Positions 8,403-17,721 of a stretch of DNA of 64,000 bases are shown here, piece after piece (position 1 is the first letter of the stretch; every line of letters begins with the position of its first letter). A program made the position numbers and the translations under genes. This DNA is from Indolivaga alginatilytica (GTDB lineage: Bacteria > Bacteroidota > Bacteroidia > Bacteroidales > Dysgonomonadaceae). The DNA lies in contig NZ_QICL01000011.1 in assembly GCF_003201355.1 (NCBI RefSeq), positions 1 through 64,000 of the forward strand, written 5' to 3'. Under the pieces are notes generated by a model. That model had not been told where the DNA came from. It did not search any database and was given only the letters and a program-made list of their open reading frames with translations.

Positions 8403-11400
8403 ATGTTAAAAACCTTTATAGAAAGACCTGTATTATCTACAGTGATTTCGATCATTATTGTGATATTGGGGTTGATAGGGCTGCTTACCCTACCTGTTGC
8501 CCAATATCCTGATATTGCCCCCCCTACGGTACAGATTACTGCCAATTATAGTGGTGCTAATGCTGACGTAGTTATGAATAGTGTTGTTATCCCCATCGAA
8601 GAGCAAGTAAATGGTGTGGAAGGTATGACCTATATGACATCTTCTGCTTCGAATAACGGACAAGCAACTATTACCGTATTCTTCAAGCAAGGGATCAATC
8701 CTGATATTGCAGCAGTAAATGTTCAGAATATGGTTGCCCGTGCAACACCTTTGTTACCTGAAGAGGTTGTGAAGGTAGGAGTCACTGTTAAAAAGCAACA
8801 AAGTAGTACTATTATGTTTATGTCGTTGACCAGTGATAATCCTGATTATGACGGACGATTTATTCAGAACTATGCAAATATTAATATCTTACCTCAGATC
8901 AAACGTGTTTTTGGAGTAGGGGAAGCGATGGTGTATGGTGCACAGGACTATTCTATGCGTATTTGGCTTAAGCCCGATTTGATGAGTACTTATCAAATAG
9001 CACCGTCAGAAGTTATAGCAGCTTTAATGGATCAAAATATTGAGGCTGCCCCGGGTGAATTAGGGCAAAATAGCGATCAATCGTTTCAATATACATTGAA
9101 ATATACGGGTCGTCTAAAATTGGCTACTCAATTCGAAGATATTATAATACGTTCACAAGATGGGCAGGTATTACGTATCAAAGACGTTGCTGATGTTGAG
9201 TTAGGTTCGCTTAACTATACTGTACACTCTCTAACGAACGGAACAGAATCTGTGGTTATTGCTGTTAGTCAAACAGCAGGATCAAATGCACAGGAAATTA
9301 TCGATAATATTCAAACTACTCTGTCGGATGCTAAAGTTTCATTCCCTCCAGGGTTGAAATTGACTTATTTATTTAATGCGAATGATTTCTTGGATGCGTC
9401 TATCGAAAAAGTAATCCATACTTTGATTGAGGCTTTCATCCTTGTATTTATCGTAGTGTTTATATTCCTTCAGGATTTCCGTTCTACATTGATTCCGGCT
9501 ATTGCAGTTCCGGTAGCTATTATAGGTACGTTCTTCTTCCTGCAAGTCTTTGGTTTTTCTATCAACTTGTTGACTCTTTTTGCTTTGGTACTGGCTATCG
9601 GTATAGTCGTCGATGATGCGATAGTCGTCGTCGAGGCGGTCCATGCCCAGCTCGACTCGGGGGTTAAGGACGCCAAAGTAGCAACTATGGCAGCGATGAA
9701 AGAAATTGCTCCGGCTATTGTATCTATTACATTGGTAATGGCAGCAGTATTTATACCGGTAAGTTTTATCGGTGGAACGAGTGGTATATTCTATAAACAG
9801 TTTGGTTTAACTCTGGCCATTGCGATTGTTATTTCAGCTATTAATGCATTGACATTGAGTCCGGCTTTATGTGCTTTGTTTTTGAAACCTCATAATGAAG
9901 AACATGGTCAAAAGAAAAGTTTTATCAAACGTTTCTATTATAGTTTCAATATCGGATTTAATGCCGCTACTCAAAAGTATAAATCGAGCCTTCACTTCTT
10001 AGGAAAGAGAGGACATCGCTGGATTACCGTAGTTATTATTCTGGTAAGCTCTGTAATCTTATACGTCTTGATGGTTATGATAATACCTAAAGGATTCGTA
10101 CCTCAGGAAGATGGTGGTAATGCGATGGCTATGATTACCTTACCTCCGGGTTCGTCTCTTGAGAGAACCGATTCTGTTGTTGCAGAGGTAACTAAAATTA
10201 TCAGAGACATTGAGGAAGTGAATGTTGTGACCAGTATTTCCGGAACAAGTTTCTTGAGTGGATCGGGAAGTTCGTATGCTTCATTAATTATAAAAATGAA
10301 GCCATGGTCGGAGCGTAAGATGACTGTAAATCAGCTGGCCAGTACTTTGACAGCTAAAACTGCTCATATACAGAATGCCACATTTATGTTCTTCGGGATG
10401 CCTACTCTACAAGGTTTTGGTATGACTCCGGGGATTGAAATGAAACTTCAGGATAAAACAGGAGGGGATATTCACAAATTCAATGAAATAACGAATAAAT
10501 TCTTGGATGAAGTTAAGTCAAAAGATCAGGTAATGATGGCTATGACTACCTTTAATCCTAGTTTCCCTCAAAAACAGATAGATGCCAATATGGCAAAAAT
10601 AAAAGAGGCGGGTTTAACTCTTACGGATGTAATGACTACTATGCAAGCTTATATTGGTAGTATGTATGTATCTACCTTCAACTTGTATGGAAAACAGTTC
10701 AGGGTAATGGTACAAGCTGCTCCCGAATACAGGTCTAAGTTGGAAGATTTAGATAAGATATCTGTACGGACATCCAGCGGAGCAATGGCACCTATTACAG
10801 AGTTCCTGACATTTACGAATGTAACAGGACCGCAAGCATTGACTCGTTTTAATATGTTCTCATCTATGGATGTAACCATCATACCTAACTTTGTTAAAGG
10901 TTATGGTACCGGAGACGTGATAAAATTGGTGGATGAAATTACTAAAACTTCACTTCCTGCCGGATATGGTTATGAATATTCGGGTATGACACGTGAGGAG
11001 GTAAGTAGTGGTAATCAAACAATACTAATATTTGGTCTTTGTTTAATCTTTGTTTATCTTTTGTTAGCCGCTCTTTATGAGAGTTATATTCTGCCATTAG
11101 CGGTTATTATATCGTTACCGGTTGGTCTTGCGGGAGTATTCATTTTTATCTTCGTGGCCATGATGGGAGGTAGTGGAATTATGAATAATATCTACGTCCA
11201 GATATCGCTGGTCATGTTGATCGGACTTCTTTCGAAGAATGCAATTTTGATCGTGGAATATGCTATACAGCGTCGTCAACAAGGTATGAGTATTGTTGAT
11301 GCTGCTATCAATGGTGCAGTTGCACGTTTGCGTCCTATCCTGATGACATCATTCGCCTTTATCTTTGGTCTTATGCCTTTGATGTTTGCATCGGGAGCAG

Positions 11401-11573
11401 GAGCTATCGGTAACAGATCTATTGGTATCAGTGCCATTGGTGGTATGTTTATTGGTACTATGATTGGAGTATTGGTGATTCCGTCTCTATATATCATTTT
11501 CCAGAATATACAGGAAAAATTTAGTAAATCTGGAGTGTTGAATTCTGACGATAAGACAATAGCAAGCAAGTAA
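8403..11573 (+). CDS. RND multidrug efflux pump (AcrB/MexB, HAE1 family)
   Basis: Inner-membrane proton-driven transporter, 1056 residues, full length. It has 12 predicted membrane helices in the RND pattern: one N-terminal helix, a large periplasmic loop, six helices, a second loop, five helices. The proton-relay residues are present: GIVVDDAIVVVE in TM4 (Asp404/Asp405) and Lys945 in SKNAILIVE (TM10). The start FIERPVLSTVISIIIVI is typical of AcrB. The stretch coding for TM4 (9606-9663) is strikingly GC-rich for this genome (38 of 58 bases). Together with the adaptor and channel it forms a tripartite pump; substrates cannot be read from the sequence. Confidence 0.96.
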   Translation: MLKTFIERPVLSTVISIIIVILGLIGLLTLPVAQYPDIAPPTVQITANYSGANADVVMNSVVIPIEEQVNGVEGMTYMTSSASNNGQATITVFFKQGINPDIAAVNVQNMVARATPLLPEEVVKVGVTVKKQQSSTIMFMSLTSDNPDYDGRFIQNYANINILPQIKRVFGVGEAMVYGAQDYSMRIWLKPDLMSTYQIAPSEVIAALMDQNIEAAPGELGQNSDQSFQYTLKYTGRLKLATQFEDIIIRSQDGQVLRIKDVADVELGSLNYTVHSLTNGTESVVIAVSQTAGSNAQEIIDNIQTTLSDAKVSFPPGLKLTYLFNANDFLDASIEKVIHTLIEAFILVFIVVFIFLQDFRSTLIPAIAVPVAIIGTFFFLQVFGFSINLLTLFALVLAIGIVVDDAIVVVEAVHAQLDSGVKDAKVATMAAMKEIAPAIVSITLVMAAVFIPVSFIGGTSGIFYKQFGLTLAIAIVISAINALTLSPALCALFLKPHNEEHGQKKSFIKRFYYSFNIGFNAATQKYKSSLHFLGKRGHRWITVVIILVSSVILYVLMVMIIPKGFVPQEDGGNAMAMITLPPGSSLERTDSVVAEVTKIIRDIEEVNVVTSISGTSFLSGSGSSYASLIIKMKPWSERKMTVNQLASTLTAKTAHIQNATFMFFGMPTLQGFGMTPGIEMKLQDKTGGDIHKFNEITNKFLDEVKSKDQVMMAMTTFNPSFPQKQIDANMAKIKEAGLTLTDVMTTMQAYIGSMYVSTFNLYGKQFRVMVQAAPEYRSKLEDLDKISVRTSSGAMAPITEFLTFTNVTGPQALTRFNMFSSMDVTIIPNFVKGYGTGDVIKLVDEITKTSLPAGYGYEYSGMTREEVSSGNQTILIFGLCLIFVYLLLAALYESYILPLAVIISLPVGLAGVFIFIFVAMMGGSGIMNNIYVQISLVMLIGLLSKNAILIVEYAIQRRQQGMSIVDAAINGAVARLRPILMTSFAFIFGLMPLMFASGAGAIGNRSIGISAIGGMFIGTMIGVLVIPSLYIIFQNIQEKFSKSGVLNSDDKTIASK

Positions 11574-11586
11574 ATAGAAATTAAAT

Positions 11587-12981
11587 ATGAACAAGAAATA
11601 TATCAAAGGAATTATTCTATTGGGGCTAACAGCCTCAATAGGATTCAGTTCCTGTCAGGTTGTCAATAAATATAAAACTCCTGAGGTTGATTCAGAGGAG
11701 TTATTCAGAGATGAAAATCCGACTGATACTACGTCTATAGCGGATCTTTCGTGGAGAGAGTACTTCAAGGATCCTATTCTTCAGGCTTTGATTGAGGAAG
11801 GCTTAGAGCAAAATTTTGATATGCAAATAGCAATGACTCATATTCAACAAGCTGAGGCTAGTTTGAGTATGGCACGTGCTGCTTACTTTCCTAATGTAGC
11901 ATTGGTTGGTCAATTTAACCAATCCAGAACCAGTATTAATGATGCTGGTGTAAAAGATGTTTTGGGATACAGCTCTACTCAATATGGTTTAGGTATAGCC
12001 GTAACATGGGAAGCTGACCTTTGGGGTAAGCTGAATAGACAAGCTCGAGCTTCGTTTGCTCAAATGTTATCAACTCACGCGTATCGCGATCTAATACAAA
12101 CTTCTCTTATATCTAATATTGCTACATCATACTATTCTTTGATGGCATTAGATGAGCAATTGAGAGTTACTAAAGAGACAGTTGAATTGTTGAGACAAAG
12201 TAGCGAAACAATGCAAGCATTAAAAGATGCGGGTATGTTGAATGGTGCTGCTGTAGAGCAAAGTAAAGGTTTGATGTATGGTACTGCAGTAAGTATCCCT
12301 AGTTTGGAAATTCAAATTAGAACATTAGAAAATAGTCTTTGTTTATTGTTGGCTCGTAAGCCGGGTTCGGTTATGCGTGCATCAATTGAGAATCAGGATG
12401 TACCCGAAGAAATATCTTTTGGTGTGCCGGTTCAGATGTTAGCAAAACGTCCGGATGTGCAACAAGCAGAACTTGCTTTTAGAAGTGCATTCGAATTGAC
12501 TAATGCAGCTCAGGCTAGTTTCTATCCTTCGTTGACTTTGAATAGTGGTTCTTTGATTGGTTTTGTAGAAAACTTTAAACCAGAGAATATTATAGCAAAT
12601 ATCTTGGCGAGTCTTACTCAACCTATCTTTGCTCAAAAGCAATTGATCGGTCAATTGAGAATCCGTAAAGCTCAACAAGAAGAGAGCTTACTTTCATTCC
12701 AAAAAGCTGTTTTGACTGCCGGAAAAGAAGTGTCTGATATTATGTATACTTATGAGGCATCTTTGACAAAGAATGCTCCACGAGCTAAACAAGTAGAGTC
12801 TTTGGGTACAGCAGTTTATTTTACTCAAGAGTTGTTAAAAGCAGGCGAGTCTGATTATACTGAGGTATTGATCGCAGAACAAAACTTATTACAAGCTCAA
12901 CTAGGACAAGTTAGTGATAAACTAGAGCAGTTACAAGCTACAGTTGACTTGTACAGAGCACTAGGAGGTGGTGTTAAATAA
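11587..12981 (+). CDS. Outer-membrane efflux channel lipoprotein (TolC/OprM/NodT type)
   Basis: 464-residue outer-membrane factor completing the RND pump. It has a lipoprotein signal (GFSSC, Cys23), the first outer-membrane efflux repeat (about 70-250; SWREYFKDPILQALIEEGL at its start) and a second repeat (about 280-460). KRPDVQQAELAF is a family hallmark. The gene starts 13 bases after the pump stop, so it is co-transcribed. A strong bidirectional terminator follows and closes the operon. Confidence 0.94.
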   Translation: MNKKYIKGIILLGLTASIGFSSCQVVNKYKTPEVDSEELFRDENPTDTTSIADLSWREYFKDPILQALIEEGLEQNFDMQIAMTHIQQAEASLSMARAAYFPNVALVGQFNQSRTSINDAGVKDVLGYSSTQYGLGIAVTWEADLWGKLNRQARASFAQMLSTHAYRDLIQTSLISNIATSYYSLMALDEQLRVTKETVELLRQSSETMQALKDAGMLNGAAVEQSKGLMYGTAVSIPSLEIQIRTLENSLCLLLARKPGSVMRASIENQDVPEEISFGVPVQMLAKRPDVQQAELAFRSAFELTNAAQASFYPSLTLNSGSLIGFVENFKPENIIANILASLTQPIFAQKQLIGQLRIRKAQQEESLLSFQKAVLTAGKEVSDIMYTYEASLTKNAPRAKQVESLGTAVYFTQELLKAGESDYTEVLIAEQNLLQAQLGQVSDKLEQLQATVDLYRALGGGVK

Positions 12982-13002
12982 TTACCCTTTCGATATTTGA
13001 TA

Positions 13003-13038
13003 AAAAAAGCATATACTCAATTTGAGTATATGCTTTTT
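13003..13038. terminator. Bidirectional terminator between efflux operon and AraC gene
   Basis: GCATATACTCAA pairs with TTGAGTATATGC with an A run on one side and a T run on the other. The AraC gene's stop codon (13017-13019) lies inside the stem. Confidence 0.85.
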
Positions 13039-13922
13039 TCTTTTAGACTAGTAGGATGGGGATATTGTAAAGATGCTGTTTTTCTATATTCAGTTGGAGT
13101 TATATTCTTTATCCTCTTAAATACACGGTTATAATACGGAATATCTTTAAATCCTGAGATAAAGCAGATTTCAGCAATGGAGAGATTTGTTTGGATAAGC
13201 ATTTGGCATGAAGATTCAATTCTATATTCTGTTAAATATGAAAAGAAGGTCTTACCTGTCATTTTCTTAAAGAAGATACAAAATGAGGATTTATCTAACT
13301 CTATAAGTTTAGCCATTTCGTCTAAGTTTATATTGTTCTGATAGTTATTCATAATGTATAATTGGATCTTTTGCATCCTTATAGTCTTTTTATCCTCGAA
13401 TATAGCTTTTCCTACAGTATCGGTATCCTCAGGCGAGGAAATCAGAACTAAAAGTTTAATTAAGGAAGATATTTTTTCTATTTCTGTTTGCTTTGTCATA
13501 GAAAGCATGAGATTCTGCAATTGTATTAATGTATTTCCTTTAAAAGAAATTGCTTCTGTATTATGTTGCATTCTCTTTATATACTTATCCATTTCAGGAA
13601 AAGTAGACGCACATTTTTCGAGAAACAGATTGGAAAATGTAAGTGTTATGTTCTCTATTTTTCCAGTTTCATCCGCATCAAATTCATTAAAAGACCAGCA
13701 GTGAGGTATATCAGGAGGTATTAGTATAACCTCATTTCGAGAAAAAGGCTCTATTGTATCTCCAATGATTCTAGTTCCACTTCCTGTGATTATATATGAG
13801 AGTTCCCATGTTTTTTGTTTATGAAATGTTATTTGTTCATTCCAGTATATTTTGACATGATCAAAAAAGAAAGAATGTATTTTTAATTCTGGAACATAAG
13901 TATATTTTAATTTTTCGAACAT
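13017..13922 (-). CDS. AraC family transcriptional regulator
   Basis: 301-residue two-domain regulator. The N-terminal about 110 residues form a cupin-like sensor (WELSYIITGSGTRIIGD, then EVILIPPDIPHCW, the pattern of AraC-type beta barrels). The C-terminal about 100 residues carry the two helix-turn-helix units of the AraC family (LDEMAKLIELDKSSFCIFFK and SIAEICFISGFKDIPYYNRV, ending in TPTEYRK). It is convergent with the efflux operon and divergent from the acyltransferase, which is the nearest candidate target. Related regulators often sense sugars, but the ligand here is unknown. Confidence 0.9.
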   Translation of the reverse strand: MFEKLKYTYVPELKIHSFFFDHVKIYWNEQITFHKQKTWELSYIITGSGTRIIGDTIEPFSRNEVILIPPDIPHCWSFNEFDADETGKIENITLTFSNLFLEKCASTFPEMDKYIKRMQHNTEAISFKGNTLIQLQNLMLSMTKQTEIEKISSLIKLLVLISSPEDTDTVGKAIFEDKKTIRMQKIQLYIMNNYQNNINLDEMAKLIELDKSSFCIFFKKMTGKTFFSYLTEYRIESSCQMLIQTNLSIAEICFISGFKDIPYYNRVFKRIKNITPTEYRKTASLQYPHPTSLKEKSIYSN

Positions 13923-13983
13923 TTTATATCAAATATTTCTTCATTATTCAAATATAAGACAAGTATAATTAAATATAAGACAA

Positions 13984-14012
13984 TTGAAATCATTCTATTT
14001 ATTTTATTTTTG
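13984..14012 (+). promoter_or_regulatory. Promoter of the acyltransferase gene
   Basis: TTG (13984-13986), an 18-bp spacer and -7 box TATTTTTG (14005-14012). The predicted leader holds a perfect short inverted repeat, AAATGAT/ATCATTT, at 14067-14082 that could be a hairpin or an operator. Confidence 0.45.
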
Positions 14013-14132
14013 TGATTCTTTATGCTTGAGCAAAAATTAAGGATGATCGATACTATTAAAAACTATAAATGATGTATCATTTCAAGCTTAGCTAGTCAAT
14101 AAATGTCGATAGATTAATATAATCAAAAAATA

Positions 14133-15260
14133 ATGGAAGGAAACGTAGATCTTAAAAGTTCAAAACCACATTACGAAATTCTGGATGGTTTGCGGGGTGT
14201 TGCCGCTGTAGTAGTTGTCTTATTTCATGTTTTTGAGACTCATGCGGGAGGTGATCATGCTAAGCAAATTATTAACCATGGTTATTTAGCAGTCGATTTT
14301 TTCTTCCTGCTCTCAGGCTTTGTACTTGCATATGCTTATGATGACCGTTGGGGTAAAATGACACTTAAAGACTTCTTTAAACGCCGTATCGTTCGTTTGC
14401 AACCAATGATTATTGTGGGTTCTTTAATTGGTGGTCTATTGTTTTACTTTCAGCATTCCCCCGATTTAGGTTGGAGCGGAATAAATGAAGTTCCTGTTTG
14501 GAAGATGTTACTAGTTATGGTAATCGGATTTACCTTAATACCTGTAGGCAAAGGGTTGGATATAAGAGGTTGGAATGAAATGCATCCATTGAATGGTCCT
14601 GCATGGTCTTTGTTCTTTGAATATATAGCTAATATTGCTTATGCACTTGTTTTGCGTCGTGTTTCAAAAATAACACTAGGTATTCTTGTTGTAATAGCTG
14701 CAGGATTCACTCTTCAGTATGCCGTAACTAATCCTAACGGCGATATTATTGGTGGTTGGACTATTGATGATCTTACCCAATTAAGAATTGGTTTTACACG
14801 TTTGGCTTTTCCTTTTTTAGCGGGTTTATTACTAGCTAGGGTAAGTAAGTTGCATTATACTAAAAATGCTTTTTTATCAGCAGGTTTATTATTGGTTGTA
14901 CTACTAGCAATGCCTCGTGTGGGAAGTGCTGATAGCTTATGGATGAATGGCTTGTATGAGTGTTTCTGTATAATGATATTGTTTCCTTTTATAATTTGGC
15001 TGGGAGCAGGAGGTAAAGTAAAAGGAAAAAAAGCTTCAAAATTTTGTAAATTCTTAGGCGATATATCCTATCCGGTTTATATAACACACTATCCCATTGT
15101 ATACGTGTATATGGCATGGGTTGCCAATAATGGTTATACGTTGGAAGAAGCGTGGCCTTATGGACTATTGACGGCTGTTGCATCCATTACGGTGGCATAT
15201 ATAACTATGAAGTTTTATGATCTGCCAGTTAGAGAATGGCTTCGAAAGAAGTTTCTATAA
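14133..15260 (+). CDS. Acyltransferase 3 family membrane protein (OafA/YrhL-like)
   Basis: 375-residue integral membrane acyltransferase expected to transfer acyl (often acetyl) groups to an envelope sugar. The N-terminal signature DGLRGVAAVVVVLFHVF (18-34) carries the catalytic-type His. About ten hydrophobic helices follow, with the second conserved Arg region KRRIVRLQP. There is no C-terminal SGNH domain, so it is the short form. It is transcribed alone and divergently from the AraC gene, with a terminator after it. Its acceptor is unknown. Confidence 0.88.
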   Translation: MEGNVDLKSSKPHYEILDGLRGVAAVVVVLFHVFETHAGGDHAKQIINHGYLAVDFFFLLSGFVLAYAYDDRWGKMTLKDFFKRRIVRLQPMIIVGSLIGGLLFYFQHSPDLGWSGINEVPVWKMLLVMVIGFTLIPVGKGLDIRGWNEMHPLNGPAWSLFFEYIANIAYALVLRRVSKITLGILVVIAAGFTLQYAVTNPNGDIIGGWTIDDLTQLRIGFTRLAFPFLAGLLLARVSKLHYTKNAFLSAGLLLVVLLAMPRVGSADSLWMNGLYECFCIMILFPFIIWLGAGGKVKGKKASKFCKFLGDISYPVYITHYPIVYVYMAWVANNGYTLEEAWPYGLLTAVASITVAYITMKFYDLPVREWLRKKFL

Positions 15261-15292
15261 TTTAGAAAGTTGTCACTATATATTATAAATGG

Positions 15293-15338
15293 ACTAGCCT
15301 TAAATAAACTCGATAAGTTTATTTAAGGCTAGTTTTTA
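15293..15338. terminator. Bidirectional terminator
   Basis: ACTAGCCTTAAATAAACT pairs perfectly with AGTTTATTTAAGGCTAGT around a four-base loop, followed by TTTTT. It serves the acyltransferase gene and overlaps the end of the convergent gene. Confidence 0.88.
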
Positions 15339-15939
15339 AATTTCGGCGATGTCGGTTAATTTCATCAATAACAATGGTTGTACTCAAACTTATTCTTTGG
15401 TACGCTTTCTGAAAATCGGGATTGTCATCTAATTGAACATTGCGACGAACAAATTCATCAATACTCAGGTCATCACTATATCCTTTAAATATGACATCCT
15501 TGATTTTCTTGGCTTGCTTTAGAGTCAAAGCCATATCCTGCAAAGAAGGTATTGCCGCTAATGTTTGTATAACGGATGGTAGTTCATTATAATCGAGTGA
15601 TGTTGCAAAGTCTTTTTCCTGTACTATGGCAATCCATGATCGTGTTTTGTTGAGATTATCCAATGTTATGTTATTTATAGGCTTATAGTTCAGATCAAAT
15701 AATTCTTCTCTGATAAACGAAATAGTTCTGTTTAAATCAAATTTTTCTTTCTCGTAGAATTGTATTGCCATTTCTTTAGAACAACCTGTTTCTTTGCATA
15801 TGTGTTCGGTCGACCTCGATTTAAATATATCGGCACATACTTTAATATCACCATTGTTTTCTTTGAGGAGTTTTATTGCTTCTGCCATCGGTATAGGCAT
15901 TATTTCTCTAAGCGCTTTTACTTTTATTTTGTAATCCAT
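15319..15939 (-). CDS. Hypothetical protein with EF-Ts-N/UBA-like segments
   Basis: 206 residues, no signal peptide or membrane helix. The first 40 residues (IKVKALREIMPIPMAEAIKL) strongly resemble the N-terminal UBA-like domain of elongation factor Ts, where KALRE is a hallmark. A second similar three-helix unit seems to follow at about 45-80 (CKETGCSKEMAIQFYEKEKF). The rest is helical without recognisable motifs. EF-Ts itself is excluded: no TDF motif and no dimerisation domain. A ribosome- or EF-Tu-related role is possible but inferred only from the N-terminal similarity. Convergent with the acyltransferase, divergent from recN. Confidence 0.7.
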   Translation of the reverse strand: MDYKIKVKALREIMPIPMAEAIKLLKENNGDIKVCADIFKSRSTEHICKETGCSKEMAIQFYEKEKFDLNRTISFIREELFDLNYKPINNITLDNLNKTRSWIAIVQEKDFATSLDYNELPSVIQTLAAIPSLQDMALTLKQAKKIKDVIFKGYSDDLSIDEFVRRNVQLDDNPDFQKAYQRISLSTTIVIDEINRHRRNLKTSLK

Positions 15940-15997
15940 ATTGTATTTTATCTAAAATGCGAAGATACAAAGGTGTTTCTACATGATGAAATTTCAC

Positions 15998-16005
15998 TAC
16001 CTTTG
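15998..16005 (+). promoter_or_regulatory. -7-like promoter box of recN
   Basis: TACCTTTG fits the TAnnTTTG consensus 55 bases before the recN start. No clear -33 TTTG is visible. Confidence 0.4.
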
Positions 16006-16059
16006 TTTTGTATTTGTTTATCATAATGCTCACACTCTTTTATTCTTAGTATACGTTAT

Positions 16060-17721
16060 ATGCTTAAGTCATTATATATAAAAAATTATGCTTTAATCGA
16101 CAGTCTCGAAATAGACTTCGAATCAGGATTTTCTGTAATCACAGGTGAGACAGGTGCCGGTAAATCAATTATATTAGGAGCTTTAGGGCTTATTTTGGGA
16201 CAGCGAGCTGATCTTAAAACTATTAAGCAGGGCGAAACTAAATGTATAATAGAGGGTACTTTTGATGTGTCGGCGTACGACCTCAAAAGCTTTTGTGAAG
16301 AAGCAGGTATTGATTATGATCCCGATACATACATATTGCGTAGGGAAATATTATCGACAGGTAAATCAAGAGCATTTATCAATGATACACCCGTATCGTT
16401 GAATGACTTAAAAGATTTAGGAAGTCAGTTGATTGATATACATTCTCAGCATCAAAACTTGATGCTAGGCGATAGCCGTTTCCAGATGCAGGTTGTAGAT
16501 TTATTGGCAGGTACAGGCGGTTTATTGAAAGAGTATCGTGAGTCATTTAAATTATATAAGAATGCTGATACAGCATTATCGAACTTGAAAGATTTAGCAG
16601 CAAGAAGCAAAGAGGATGAAGATTATCTTCGTTTTCAATTTGAGGCTTTGGCAGAGGCTAATCTGATAGAGAGTGAACTTGAAGAACTGGAACAAGAGCA
16701 GGAGACACTGAATCATGCCGAAGATATAAAATTGGCTTTGTATAAAGTATATACTTTGCTTTCGGATGATGATAAAGGAGTCGTTTCTTCTCTAAAAGAA
16801 GGATTAACCGCTGCCCGAAGTTTATCGGGAATTTATGTTCATGCTGAGTCTATTGTACAACGTTTGGAGACAGCATATATCGATCTGAAAGATTTGAGTA
16901 CTGAAAGCGAGCGTTATGCGGGTGATGTGGAGTTTAGTCCCGAGCGTGCATCGTTTATAGAAGAACGTTTAGATCAGATTTATAGTTTACAACAGAAGCA
17001 CAGAGTATCTTCTGTTGTTGAATTGATAGCTATATATAACGATTTAGCACAAAAGCTAACGAGTATTGATTCATATGATCAGCAGATAGAAGAGCTTCAA
17101 AAGGAACTGATTCAGAAACAAGAGAAAATGTTAGTACTTGCTGAAAAGCTAAGTAAGAAACGTAAGTCAGCAACTAAAAATATAGAGAAACAACTCATCG
17201 AAAAGGTAGCCTATTTAGGAATACCTAATGTTCGATTTGAGTGTGAGATAACTGCAAGAAATTATCCGGATACTTCGGGTATAGACGATTTGCAGTTTAT
17301 GTTCTCAGCAAACAAAAACGTACCATTACAACCGGTGGCAGAAGTTGCTTCGGGAGGTGAAATTTCGCGAGTGATGCTTTGTTTGAAATCAATGATTGCA
17401 GGGGCAACAGCTCTTCCTACAATTGTTTTTGATGAAGTAGATACGGGTGTTTCTGGTGAGGTGGCTGATAAAATGGGGCATATTATGCAGGAGTTTGGTG
17501 GTCAGATGCAAGTTTTGGCTATTACACACTTACCGCAGATTGCAGCAAAAGGAAAAGCTCATTATTTTGTATATAAATCGCACGAAGGGGATAGTACAAC
17601 TACCAACTTGCGAAAGCTGACAGAGGATGAGCGTATTAAAGAATTGGCACAGATGTTGAGCGGGTCACATATAACAGATGCTGCGATAGAGAATGCTAAA
17701 GTGATGTTAGGAAAGAAATGA
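16060..17721 (+). CDS. recN: DNA repair protein RecN
   Basis: SMC-like ATPase that acts at double-strand breaks. The 553-residue protein has Walker A GETGAGKS (29-36), a long central coiled coil (about 155-390, rich in Glu/Lys/Leu), the ABC signature VASGGEISRVMLCLK (near 430), Walker B IVFDEVDTGVSG (near 452) and the DALAITHLPQIAA-type switch segment (LAITHLPQIAAKG). Length and motif order match the family. Its stop overlaps the start of the next gene by four bases (ATGA), so they are translationally coupled. Confidence 0.96.
   Translation: MLKSLYIKNYALIDSLEIDFESGFSVITGETGAGKSIILGALGLILGQRADLKTIKQGETKCIIEGTFDVSAYDLKSFCEEAGIDYDPDTYILRREILSTGKSRAFINDTPVSLNDLKDLGSQLIDIHSQHQNLMLGDSRFQMQVVDLLAGTGGLLKEYRESFKLYKNADTALSNLKDLAARSKEDEDYLRFQFEALAEANLIESELEELEQEQETLNHAEDIKLALYKVYTLLSDDDKGVVSSLKEGLTAARSLSGIYVHAESIVQRLETAYIDLKDLSTESERYAGDVEFSPERASFIEERLDQIYSLQQKHRVSSVVELIAIYNDLAQKLTSIDSYDQQIEELQKELIQKQEKMLVLAEKLSKKRKSATKNIEKQLIEKVAYLGIPNVRFECEITARNYPDTSGIDDLQFMFSANKNVPLQPVAEVASGGEISRVMLCLKSMIAGATALPTIVFDEVDTGVSGEVADKMGHIMQEFGGQMQVLAITHLPQIAAKGKAHYFVYKSHEGDSTTTNLRKLTEDERIKELAQMLSGSHITDAAIENAKVMLGKK

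Noticed and set aside
9369-9676. Open frames on the minus strand inside the RND pump gene
   Set aside because: They are antisense to a strongly conserved region; lengths follow from codon bias of the sense strand, and the peptides are low-complexity and unlike any family.
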